Below, in pieces: positions 36,989-44,524 of a DNA stretch of 64,000 bases. Each line of letters starts with the position of its first letter. Within the stretch, counting starts at the first letter, position 1. Both the position numbers and the translations under genes were made by a program. This DNA is from an uncultured Dehalococcoidia bacterium (GTDB lineage: Bacteria; Chloroflexota; Dehalococcoidia; Lucifugimonadales; UBA1127): contig OX638292.1 in assembly GCA_951812285.1 (NCBI GenBank), positions 1,838,551-1,902,550 of the forward strand, given 5' to 3'. The notes beneath the pieces are model-generated. The model was not told where the DNA came from. It ran no database searches and was given only the letters and a program-made list of their open reading frames with translations.

Positions 36989-38638
36989 ATGGACAACATC
37001 TTCCTGACAGGGTTCATGGGCGTGGGCAAGACGTCCGTCGGGCGGGCCGTGGCGCGGCAGCTCGGGTGGACCTACGTCGACACCGACGATGTGCTGGAAC
37101 GCATCGCGGGCAAGTCCATCGCGTCCGTGTTTGCCGAGGACGGCGAGGACGCCTTCCGGCTGCTGGAGTCGCAGGCGCTGGCCGAGGTCAGCGGCGCCGA
37201 ACGGCAGGTGATTTCGACGGGCGGGGGCATGGTGAAGTCGCCCGCGAACCGCACCCTGATGCGCGAATCCGGCTTCGTCGTGTGCCTTGAGGCGACTCCG
37301 GAGACCATCGTGCAGCGACTCTTCCCCAACGGCGTCGGGCAGGGGACGGTGCGTCCTCTGCTGAGGGGCGCCAACGGCGAGACGCCCCTCGAGCGTGCGC
37401 GGGTCCTGAAGGCCGAGCGGGCAGAGGCCTATTCTCACGCCGAATGGACGGTGCACACAGACACCATGGCGGTCTCGGACGTGGCACAAGAGGTAATCCG
37501 CGCGGCCAGGAAAGTAGGCGGCGTGGACAACGGGCCGTCCCGGGGCGCTCCGGACCTCGCGGCCGTTGTGCGCTCCTCGGCGCACTCGTGCCCCATCTTT
37601 GCGGGCACCGGCGTCATCGACCGCCTCGGCGAGCTCTGCCGCGACGTGGGGCTCACCACGACAGCCTATCTCATCTCCGACAGCAACGTCTTCTACTCGC
37701 ACGGCCGCCGGGCGCAGGTCGCGCTGGAGTCGGCGGACATCCCGGTGCACACCTTTGTCGTGCCCGCGGGCGAGAACTCGAAGAGCCTGGAGACGCTGGA
37801 GTTGGTGTACCAATGGCTGGCCGAGCAGCGTGCCGAGCGTGGCCACTTCGTCGTCGGCCTTGGCGGCGGCGTCGTTGGCGACCTCGCGGGTTTCGCGGCG
37901 GCGACGTTTAACCGCGGGCTGCCGCTGGTCCAAGCCCCGACGTCGCTGGCGGCCATGGTGGACGCGTCGATTGGCGGCAAGACGGCCGTGAACCTGGAGG
38001 CGGGAAAGAACCTGGTGGGCGCCTTCCACCAGCCTCGGCTCGTCGTGGCCGAGGTGGACGCGCTGCAGTCGCTGCCGGAGCGCGAGCTGGCGTCCGGCTG
38101 GGCGGAGGCGATCAAGCACGGCCTCATCCTGGACGAGGATCTCTTCCAGACCTTTGAGGAGCACGCCGAGGCCATTTGCCGCCTGGAGCGCCCGCTGGCC
38201 GACGATGTCGTGCGCCGCAGCATGGCGGTCAAGGCCGACGTGGTCAGCCGCGACGAGCGAGAGACGCTCGGGCTGCGCATCCTGCTGAACTACGGCCACA
38301 CCATCGGCCATGCCTTGGAGGCGGCGACCGCCTACGGCGAGCTGCTCCACGGCGAGGCCGTCGCCATCGGCATGACGGCGGCGGTGCGCATCAGCCGCTG
38401 GATGGGCCTCATCGACGACGACCTCGTGGCGCGGCAGGACGCGCTGCTGAAACGCTTCAACCTGCCCACGTCGCTGCCCGGCGCCGACCGGGACGCCGTC
38501 CGGCAGGCCATGAGCGTCGACAAGAAGACGTCCGCGGGCTCTATCCGGTGGGTGCTGCTCGAGGGCTGCGGGCGCTCGACGACCCGCAACGACGTGCCGG
38601 CGGAGATCGTCGAGGACGCGCTGGAGGCGGTCACCTAG
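36989..38638 (+). CDS. aroKB: Fused shikimate kinase / 3-dehydroquinate synthase
   Basis: 549 residues. Residues 1-170 are a shikimate kinase: Walker A GFMGVGKTS at 8-16, DTDD near 31, STGGGMV near 75. Residues about 185-549 are 3-dehydroquinate synthase: GGGVVGDLAGF near 291, PTSLAAMVDASIGGKT near 313, metal-binding Glu and His in the ASGWAEAIKHG and NYGHTIGHALE segments. The order is opposite to the pathway order (synthase is step 2, kinase step 5). No Shine-Dalgarno site; the promoter position implies leaderless translation. Confidence 0.95.
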   Translation: MDNIFLTGFMGVGKTSVGRAVARQLGWTYVDTDDVLERIAGKSIASVFAEDGEDAFRLLESQALAEVSGAERQVISTGGGMVKSPANRTLMRESGFVVCLEATPETIVQRLFPNGVGQGTVRPLLRGANGETPLERARVLKAERAEAYSHAEWTVHTDTMAVSDVAQEVIRAARKVGGVDNGPSRGAPDLAAVVRSSAHSCPIFAGTGVIDRLGELCRDVGLTTTAYLISDSNVFYSHGRRAQVALESADIPVHTFVVPAGENSKSLETLELVYQWLAEQRAERGHFVVGLGGGVVGDLAGFAAATFNRGLPLVQAPTSLAAMVDASIGGKTAVNLEAGKNLVGAFHQPRLVVAEVDALQSLPERELASGWAEAIKHGLILDEDLFQTFEEHAEAICRLERPLADDVVRRSMAVKADVVSRDERETLGLRILLNYGHTIGHALEAATAYGELLHGEAVAIGMTAAVRISRWMGLIDDDLVARQDALLKRFNLPTSLPGADRDAVRQAMSVDKKTSAGSIRWVLLEGCGRSTTRNDVPAEIVEDALEAVT

Positions 38639-38644
38639 TCCCCT

Positions 38645-38677
38645 CCGTTCGCCCTGAGCCTGTCAAAGTGTGAACGG
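38645..38677. repeat. REP-like palindrome downstream of aroKB
   Basis: CCGTTC and GAACGG arms around a centre that includes GCCCTGAGCCTGTC. This resembles a short dispersed palindrome I recall from several environmental bacterial genomes. It lies between convergent aroKB and cofE and could also stop transcription. Only one copy was noticed in this window. Confidence 0.45.
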
Positions 38678-38685
38678 GGGCGTAC

Positions 38686-39462
38686 CTAGCGAAAGAGGTC
38701 CATGGACGCCTCGCGGATGATGACGTCCGCCCCCTCCTCGGAAACATCGTAGGGCAGCCCGCGCACGATGGTCACCGGCACGCCGATGGTCTTGCGCGCC
38801 ACGAGCTCCGCCGCGCCCGCGGCCTCGTCGGCGACGGCCGCCACGGAGACCTGCAGCGTCCGCCCGTCGCGGTCCACCATGCCGCGGTAGTCCTTCAACG
38901 GCGCAATCCCCGCGCAGCCAATGGCGATGTCCGTCGTGCCCACGCGCCAAGGGCGGCCGAAGGTGTCCGAGATGATGACGGCCACCGTGCAGCCCGCGCG
39001 CTCGCGGATGGCGTCCCGGATGCGGCGGGCCGAGGCGTTGGGGTCCCTCGGCAGCAGGCAGAGCATGTCATCGCCCGGGACGTTGGATGCGTCGACGCCG
39101 GAGTTGGCGCAGATGAGACCGTGGTGCGTCTCCGTGATGAGCACGCCCCGCTCCATGCGCACGATGCGGCGGCTCTCGCGCAGCACGACCTCGACGTGGC
39201 GCGGGTCCTTCATCTCCCCTGCAATGGTCAGCGCGAGCGGGCTCGGCTCGACGTCCGCGAGGTGCACGAGGGCGCCCTCGGCCTTGGAGACGATCTTTTG
39301 CGTGACGATGACAATGTCGCCGTCCTCGAACGGCGTGCCCTGGCCCTCGGCGGCGGCGAGGATGATGCCGGGGAGGTCGTCGCCCACCTGAATCTCCGGC
39401 ACGCCCGTTACGCCGATGACCCGGAACTCCGGGAATCGGGGCGGATTCTGCGCGTCTGTCAT
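38686..39462 (-). CDS. cofE: Coenzyme F420-0:L-glutamate ligase
   Basis: 258 residues, normal CofE length. Motifs: DGDIVIVTQKIVSKAEG near residue 48, GVLITETHHGLICANSGVDASNV near 105, DTFGRPWRVGTTDIAIGCAG near 165. CofE adds glutamates to F420-0 using GTP. It indicates that the organism makes the deazaflavin cofactor F420 (other cof genes must be elsewhere). ATG at 39462; convergent with aroKB and divergent from the hydantoinase-like gene. Confidence 0.94.
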   Translation of the reverse strand: MTDAQNPPRFPEFRVIGVTGVPEIQVGDDLPGIILAAAEGQGTPFEDGDIVIVTQKIVSKAEGALVHLADVEPSPLALTIAGEMKDPRHVEVVLRESRRIVRMERGVLITETHHGLICANSGVDASNVPGDDMLCLLPRDPNASARRIRDAIRERAGCTVAVIISDTFGRPWRVGTTDIAIGCAGIAPLKDYRGMVDRDGRTLQVSVAAVADEAAGAAELVARKTIGVPVTIVRGLPYDVSEEGADVIIREASMDLFR

Positions 39463-39635
39463 GCGTTCACTACCCTGCCTGCGATGGCACAGTCCATGTG
39501 CGATTGGCCCGAGTCTGGCACAGGAAGGGTACCACGCAATCGATAACGCAGGGAGTCATGCGTACGGGCCAGGCGGCGCTCGTGGTACGATTGTCGGGAT
39601 GGTCTGTAGCTAATGCGGATACCCGGAGGGCTGGA

Positions 39636-41678
39636 TTGACGGCAATCGTGGTGGGGGTGGACACAGGCGGCACGTTCACCGATCTGGTGCTGCTGGGACC
39701 CGGCGGGCTGCTCGTCCACAAGGTCCCGTCCACGCCCGACGACCCGTCGCGGTCCATCCTGCGGGGGCTGGCGGAGCTGGGCGCGTGGCGCGACGGCGCA
39801 TGGTCGCAGCGCGACACCGAGCTCGTGCACGGCACCACCGTCGCTACCAACGCGCTGCTCGAGCGCAAGGGCGCGCGGACGGCGCTGGTCACGACGGCGG
39901 GCTTCGAGGACCTGCTTGAGCTCGCGCGGCAGACGCGGCCCTCGCTGTACGACTTCATGCAGCAGAAGCCGCCGCCGCTCGCGCCGCCGGAGCTGTGCTT
40001 CGGCCTCGAGGAGCGCGTGCTGGCCGACGGCAGCGTCGAGCGCGCCCCCTCGGCTGAGGCTGTCCGCCGCGTGGTCGAAGCCGCGCGCGACGCCGGGGCG
40101 GAGGCCGTCGCCATCTCCCTGCTCTTCTCCTTCCTCCACCCCGCGCACGAGGAGCTGGTCGCCGAGGCCCTCGCCGAGCTTGACCCGCCGCCCTTCATCT
40201 CCGTCTCCAACCGCGTCCTGCCGCAGTACCGGGAGTACGAGCGCACGAGCACCGTGACGGCCAACGCCTACGTGGGCCCGGTCATGGCCGGCTACCTGCG
40301 ACGGCTGGAGGCAGCCCTCGGCGCGGAGGGCTCGCGCCCGGGCCGCGTCCGCGTCATGCAGTCCTCGGGCGGGAGCGTCTCGCTGGGAGCGGCGGCGCAG
40401 GAGCCGGTGCGCACCGTGCTGAGCGGGCCCGCCGGGGGCGTCGTCGGCGCGCTTGCTGTGGCGCGGCTGGCGGGCTACCCCGACATCATCACGCTGGACA
40501 TGGGCGGCACCTCCACCGACGTTTCGCTGTGCCCCGGTCGGCTGCAGGAGACGGTTGCGGCGTCGCTCGGCGGTGTGCCCATCGGCGTGCCGATGCTGGA
40601 CGTGCACACCGTCGGGGCCGGCGGCGGCTCCATCGCCCACGTCGACGCCGGCGGCGCGCTCACCGTCGGGCCGGAGTCCGCGGGCGCCGACCCGGGACCA
40701 GCGTGCTACGGCGTCGGCGACGCGCCAACCGTCACCGACGCCAACCTCGTGCTGGGGCGCATCCGGGCCGAGGACTTCCTCGGCGGGCGGATGCCGCTCG
40801 ACCGCGGCGCGGCGGGCGCGGCGCTGGCGCGGCTCGCCGAGGCGATGGGCGCAGACGTCGACGCAGCCGCGTTGGGCGTCGTCCGCGTGGTGAACGCGAC
40901 GATGGAGCGCGCCGTCCGGGCGATTTCGCTGGAGCGCGGCTTTGACCCGCGCGAATTCACGCTGGTTGCCTTTGGCGGCGCCGGGCCGCAGCACGCTTGC
41001 GAGCTGGCCGAGGGCCTCGGCATCACGCGCGTGCTCGCGCCGACGACGCCCGGCGCGCTCTCGGCGTACGGCGTGGCCATCGCCGACATCACGAAGGACT
41101 ACTCGCAGACGGTGCTGCTGCCGCAGGACGAGGTCACCGCGGACCGGCTTCGCCAGGGTCTCGCCGGGCTGCGGGCCCGGGCGTTGGCCGAGCTGCGCGA
41201 CGAGGGCGTCCCCGGCCGCCGCACCCGACTGCAGCCGCTGCTCGACATGCGGTACGTGGGCCAGTCCTACGAGCTGACCGTCGACTGCCCGCGCCTCGGC
41301 GCCCGCGTCGCGGCGAGCGCGGCGCGGGCCTTCCACGCCGCCCACGCCCAGCGGTTCGGGTACGCCGACGACAACGCCCCCATCGAGGTGGTCAACCTGC
41401 GCCTCAAGGCCGTCGGCGTCTCGGCCGTCGAGCAGCCGGGTGCGGCCCCGCCGACCGTCAGCCCCAAAGGCGACCCGCTCGTGGCCGAGGACACCGTCGT
41501 CTTCGCCGGCGGGCCGCGGCAAACACCGTTCCTGCGGCGCGAGGCGCTGCCTGCGGACGCCGTCGTGCCGGGGCCCGCCGTCGTCCTGCAAATGGACGCG
41601 ACCACCGTCATCCCGCCGGGGTGGACGGCGAGGGTGGACGGCTACGGGAACCTCGTGATCTCGCACGTGTCGAGGTAG
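39636..41678 (+). CDS. Hydantoinase A / oxoprolinase-family ATP-dependent amidohydrolase subunit
   Basis: 680 residues. N-terminal VGVDTGGTFTD is the phosphate-binding motif of this actin-like ATPase family, followed by HGTTVATNALLERKGART; later LDMGGTSTDVSL and FGGAGPQHACELAEGLG match HyuA/acetone carboxylase-beta type proteins. Such subunits activate and hydrolyse cyclic imides or carboxylate ketones, usually with a HyuB partner, which is not adjacent here. The TTG at 39636 with GGAGGG six bases upstream fits the N-terminus of relatives; the frame is open further upstream without similarity. Substrate unknown. Confidence 0.88.
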   Translation: MTAIVVGVDTGGTFTDLVLLGPGGLLVHKVPSTPDDPSRSILRGLAELGAWRDGAWSQRDTELVHGTTVATNALLERKGARTALVTTAGFEDLLELARQTRPSLYDFMQQKPPPLAPPELCFGLEERVLADGSVERAPSAEAVRRVVEAARDAGAEAVAISLLFSFLHPAHEELVAEALAELDPPPFISVSNRVLPQYREYERTSTVTANAYVGPVMAGYLRRLEAALGAEGSRPGRVRVMQSSGGSVSLGAAAQEPVRTVLSGPAGGVVGALAVARLAGYPDIITLDMGGTSTDVSLCPGRLQETVAASLGGVPIGVPMLDVHTVGAGGGSIAHVDAGGALTVGPESAGADPGPACYGVGDAPTVTDANLVLGRIRAEDFLGGRMPLDRGAAGAALARLAEAMGADVDAAALGVVRVVNATMERAVRAISLERGFDPREFTLVAFGGAGPQHACELAEGLGITRVLAPTTPGALSAYGVAIADITKDYSQTVLLPQDEVTADRLRQGLAGLRARALAELRDEGVPGRRTRLQPLLDMRYVGQSYELTVDCPRLGARVAASAARAFHAAHAQRFGYADDNAPIEVVNLRLKAVGVSAVEQPGAAPPTVSPKGDPLVAEDTVVFAGGPRQTPFLRREALPADAVVPGPAVVLQMDATTVIPPGWTARVDGYGNLVISHVSR

Positions 41679-41686
41679 AGCGAGGC

Positions 41687-42466
41687 CTACCCTCCAGCGG
41701 CCTCTGCGCGCTTCGCCTCGTCCCACAGCCCGAGCTTCTCGTCCATCGACGCCTCGCGCAGGTCGAGGCCCGAGGCGCGCGCCGCCGACTCCACGTGGGT
41801 GAAGCGGCCGTAGAAGCGCGCGTTCGCCTGCCGCAGCGCAGTCTCGGCGTCGACGCCCATCCACCTAGCGGCGTTCACGAGCGCCAACAGCGCGTCGCCG
41901 AGCTCTTCCTCCTGCCGCTGCGTCCCATCCGCCTGCTCCAGCTCCACCAACTCCTCGCGCACCTTGGCCATCACGTCGGCGAGGCCCGCCCACTCGAAGC
42001 CCGCGTGGGCCGCGCGATTGGAGATCGCCTGCCCGTAGCCGAGCGCCGGCATGCCCTTCGCGACGCCGTCGAGGGCGGACACGTCGTCGCCGCGCTCCTG
42101 CCGCTTGGTCTGCTCCCAGTTCGATTCGACCTCCCGGGCGTCCCTCACCGTGACATCGCCGAATACGTGTGGGTGCCGGCGCACGAGCTTCTCGCAGATG
42201 TGGCGGAACATGTCGTCCTGCGTGAACGTGCCGTTCTCCGCAGCGATCTGGCAGTGGAAGACGATCTGCACGATGACGTCGCCGAGTTCCTCGGCCAGGG
42301 CGTCCGGCTGCTCGGCGTCCAACGCCTCGAGTGCCTCGTAGCACTCCTCGAGCAGGTTGCGGCGCAGCGACTGGTGCGTTTGCTGGCGGTCCCACGGGCA
42401 CCCGCCAGGGGCCCGCAGCCGGTGGACGATGTCCCAGAGCGCCTGGTACGTGTGCTGCTCCTGCAT
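41687..42466 (-). CDS. mazG: Nucleoside triphosphate pyrophosphohydrolase MazG
   Basis: 259 residues with two MazG repeats. The first has EECYEALEAL and ELGDVIVQIVFH metal-binding motifs (about 40-80), the second EELVELEQ and EEELGDALLAL (about 180-210). It hydrolyses aberrant or excess NTPs. ATG at 42466 with AAGGAG eight bases upstream is preferred over the ATG six bases earlier. Ends 8 nt from the convergent hydantoinase-like gene. Confidence 0.93.
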   Translation of the reverse strand: MQEQHTYQALWDIVHRLRAPGGCPWDRQQTHQSLRRNLLEECYEALEALDAEQPDALAEELGDVIVQIVFHCQIAAENGTFTQDDMFRHICEKLVRRHPHVFGDVTVRDAREVESNWEQTKRQERGDDVSALDGVAKGMPALGYGQAISNRAAHAGFEWAGLADVMAKVREELVELEQADGTQRQEEELGDALLALVNAARWMGVDAETALRQANARFYGRFTHVESAARASGLDLREASMDEKLGLWDEAKRAEAAGG

Positions 42467-42529
42467 GCGCATTACTCCTTGAGTGTTGTGCCCATTATAC
42501 TGGTGGGAGTTGCCCCAACACAGACGAGG

Positions 42530-43264
42530 ATGGTTCACGCTTTGGAAGCATGGCGGGAGCGGTGGTCACGGGTCTCGCCCGCAGTCTTCCGATGGGCGGG
42601 CGTCGTCATGCTTGTCGCCCTGCCGATCTTCCTGGTCACCCTCAACGTGCGGGTGCTCTTCAACGCCCCTGTGGTGTACAACACCGGCTTCGAGCGCAAC
42701 CGCATCGCGGAGAACACCCGGCTGCCCAGGCAAGAGATCGAGCGAATCGGCAACGAAATCCGCGAGTACCTTGGCAACGAGCAAGAGTACATGACCATCT
42801 TCCTCTACGCGCGCCCGATCTTCACTGCGCGGGAGATCGAGCACATGCGCGACGTGAAGGCGCTGCTGGGGCTGGTGTACACCGTCATGTACGTGACCGG
42901 CGCGGCGGTCGCGCTCTACGCGGCGTGGGGCTTCCGCCGGGAGGGGTTCCGCTTCCTGCGCCGGACGTCGATGGCGGGGGCCGTGGGCGGCGTCGGCCTT
43001 GTCGCGACGGGCATCGTGCTGGCGCTGGGCTTTCCCGTGTTCTTCACGCTCTTCCACCAGATCAGCTTCAGCAACGACTACTGGATCCTGAACCCGACCG
43101 AGCACTTCCTCGTGGTGCTGTTTCCCTACAGGTTCTGGCTGGAGGCGACGATCTTGCTCGCCGTCCTGACGGTCGCGCAAACGGCCGCCATCTGGGGCGT
43201 GAGCCGCTACCTGCACCGCTGCTTCGTCGAGGAAAAGGCGAAGGCCGAGAGTTCGTCAGCCTGA
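42530..43264 (+). CDS. DUF1461 / TIGR01906-type integral membrane protein
   Basis: 244 residues with five or so hydrophobic helices: near 21-40, then a soluble loop with YNTGFERNRI and an N-terminal heptad region, followed by helices near 117-135, 150-172 and 200-220. The NDYWILNPTEHFLVVLFP motif near residue 183 is characteristic of this family of unknown function. The ATG at 42530 has GAGG directly before it, so spacing is poor; the reading frame upstream overlaps other genes and is not credible coding. Confidence 0.8.
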   Translation: MVHALEAWRERWSRVSPAVFRWAGVVMLVALPIFLVTLNVRVLFNAPVVYNTGFERNRIAENTRLPRQEIERIGNEIREYLGNEQEYMTIFLYARPIFTAREIEHMRDVKALLGLVYTVMYVTGAAVALYAAWGFRREGFRFLRRTSMAGAVGGVGLVATGIVLALGFPVFFTLFHQISFSNDYWILNPTEHFLVVLFPYRFWLEATILLAVLTVAQTAAIWGVSRYLHRCFVEEKAKAESSSA

Positions 43265-43291
43265 CATCTGCCCAGAGGGTCACAAGAAGCA

Positions 43292-43316
43292 GAAGCCCCG
43301 GTCCTGCCGGGGCTTC
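43292..43316. terminator. Bidirectional terminator
   Basis: 10-bp stem GAAGCCCCGG / CCGGGGCTTC with a 5-nt loop in the 78-nt gap between two convergent genes. U-runs are weak on both sides. Confidence 0.7.
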
Positions 43317-43342
43317 GTCGTGTCGTGCGTTATGTCTTGCGA

Positions 43343-43567
43343 CTAGTGGCAGCCGCAAGCGCCCCCGCAGCACCCGCCCCCGCCGCCCGCAAGCGGCATC
43401 GGGGACTCGCCGGGGCCGCCGGCCGTGATGGCCGCGAAGACGGAGAGCACGCGCCGACCCGCGCCGCGGCACGTGGGGCATGTCGCCGGGTCGTTGCCCT
43501 TGGACATGGGCCGCAGGACTTCAAAGCGCTCGTTGCAGGGCTCGCAGTGGTACTCGTACAGCGGCAT
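43343..43567 (-). CDS. FmdB-family zinc-ribbon protein
   Basis: 74 residues. MPLYEYHCEPCNERFE with CxxC, then CPTCRGAG with the second CxxC, form the zinc ribbon of FmdB-type putative regulatory proteins; the C-terminus is Gly/Cys-rich (GGGGGCCGGACGCH) and could bind further metal. ATG at 43567 with GAGGAGGG five bases upstream. Role unknown; FmdB was named as a regulator of formamidase/amidase genes. Confidence 0.85.
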   Translation of the reverse strand: MPLYEYHCEPCNERFEVLRPMSKGNDPATCPTCRGAGRRVLSVFAAITAGGPGESPMPLAGGGGGCCGGACGCH

Positions 43568-43675
43568 GGTGCCCTCCTCGTCTTGTAGCGAGTTGATTGT
43601 ATCGGCGCGGGGGAGGTTGGTCAACAAGGCAGGGCACAGCACGCGAATTTACTTTCTCCAAATGAATTCCCGGCC

Positions 43676-44125
43676 TTACCCAATAGAATGCTTTGGCCAA
43701 GCTGCATCAATATTGTCTATTCTCGGAGGCGCAAGCGAATATACACCTTGGAGGTCACTGGTTCGACGATTCCACTCCATGAGTCTCCAAAAACCCTTGC
43801 CCTGCGGTGCAAACAACATGGATTCCTTACTGAGTATCGCTCCCAAGGAAGCAACAGGATCCTTTCCCCCGACGGAAATGCCCTTTTCCTGCAATTCAGC
43901 CCAAAGTTCCTTCCTGTGTATGGGTTCTCCCCGGTCTCGTAAAACTCTAACCAACTCGTCACAAATCCTATCCCTAGATGCAGGTTGTGGGGGAAGAATA
44001 TCCCTCTCTATAGAGGAGATAACGAGGTCATAGGCCTCTATCTCCTCCTTCGCACTTTGAAGTCGTGCTTCAGCTTCAGCGCGCTTTGCGATTAAGTATG
44101 CTTTTGCCTCTTTTTCGTTACTCAT
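43676..44125 (-). CDS. HARE-HTH-like winged-helix protein
   Basis: 149 residues. An N-terminal coiled-coil-like helix rich in Ala/Glu/Lys (residues 3-45) precedes a winged-helix region (about 58-125; DRICDELVRVLRDRGEPIHRKELWAELQEKG, then SLGAILSKESMLFAPQGKGFWRL) resembling the HARE-HTH domain found in restriction systems and chromatin factors. The gene is clearly lower in GC than its neighbours, suggesting acquisition. ATG at 44125 with GGGGG upstream. It lies 66 nt downstream of the CUA tRNA on the same strand with no terminator between, so both may be one transcript. Confidence 0.7.
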   Translation of the reverse strand: MSNEKEAKAYLIAKRAEAEARLQSAKEEIEAYDLVISSIERDILPPQPASRDRICDELVRVLRDRGEPIHRKELWAELQEKGISVGGKDPVASLGAILSKESMLFAPQGKGFWRLMEWNRRTSDLQGVYSLAPPRIDNIDAAWPKHSIG

Positions 44126-44191
44126 TACGATGCCCCCATTTTTTGGTACCACGTTGACAGTACCCGTTACATCTCGAAACTAGTATCTAGA

Positions 44192-44276
44192 CGGAGAGGG
44201 GCGGAATCGAACCGCAACCCGCGCGAGGCTCATCGGTTTTAGAGACCGTGTCCTGTTCCAACAGGCAACCCCCTCC
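44192..44276 (-). tRNA. Unusual Ser/Sec-type tRNA with CUA (amber) anticodon
   Basis: 85 nt. Acceptor stem of 8 bp (GGAGGGGG with CCCTCTCC, one G-U; a ninth pair is possible if the flanking C at 44277 pairs with the discriminator G at 44192), U8, D-arm CCTG/CAGG closing a very short loop with GG, anticodon stem CGGT/ACCG with loop CTCTAAA (anticodon CUA) and an A-A mismatch at its top, a long variable arm of about 18 nt, 4-bp T-stem GCGG/CCGC with loop TTCGATT. The fold (8/4 branch, long variable arm, G discriminator) recalls seryl or selenocysteine tRNAs and the reported 8/4 non-standard tRNAs. CCA not encoded. Could be a decayed copy. Confidence 0.65.
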
Positions 44277-44338
44277 GCGCTAGTGGCGGCGGCTCCCTTG
44301 GCTTGCCAGGCTGAGAGGGGGCCGTCGCTTCACATTTG

Positions 44339-44367
44339 ACTACAGCATAGCCTCTGAATTCTGTCAA
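44339..44367 (-). promoter_or_regulatory. Promoter upstream of the CUA tRNA
   Basis: Minus-strand TTGACA (44367-44362), 17-nt spacer, TGTAGT (44344-44339), giving a leader of about 55 nt before the tRNA. Confidence 0.5.
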
Positions 44368-44524
44368 GGAACTTCGCAAGCGTTTTGTGGGGCAATCACA
44401 AACTCCATCACTCCGCATTTGACGGCAGCGCGGCAGAAGACACGCGCTCTTGTTGCACTTTCCAGCGTACAAGTACAATGTTGAATGTGTTACGCAGTCT
44501 CATGGAATAGAGGTCGCCACCACC

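Noticed and set aside
39459..41864. Long open frame antisense to the hydantoinase-like gene
   Set aside because: Same shadow effect; the plus-strand protein has clear motifs throughout.
42479..42501. TTGAGT ... TATACT as promoter for the membrane protein
   Set aside because: Only 11 nt separate the boxes, too short for a sigma-70 promoter.
40997..42529. Upstream extension of the DUF1461 membrane protein
   Set aside because: It overlaps the hydantoinase-like gene in another frame and mazG in antisense; only the part from 42,530 looks like protein.
44192..44280. tRNA-Leu(UAG) read on the plus strand
   Set aside because: The 7-nt T-loop TTCGATT with its stem, the D-loop GG and U8 fit only the minus strand; the plus-strand fold lacks a proper T-arm.
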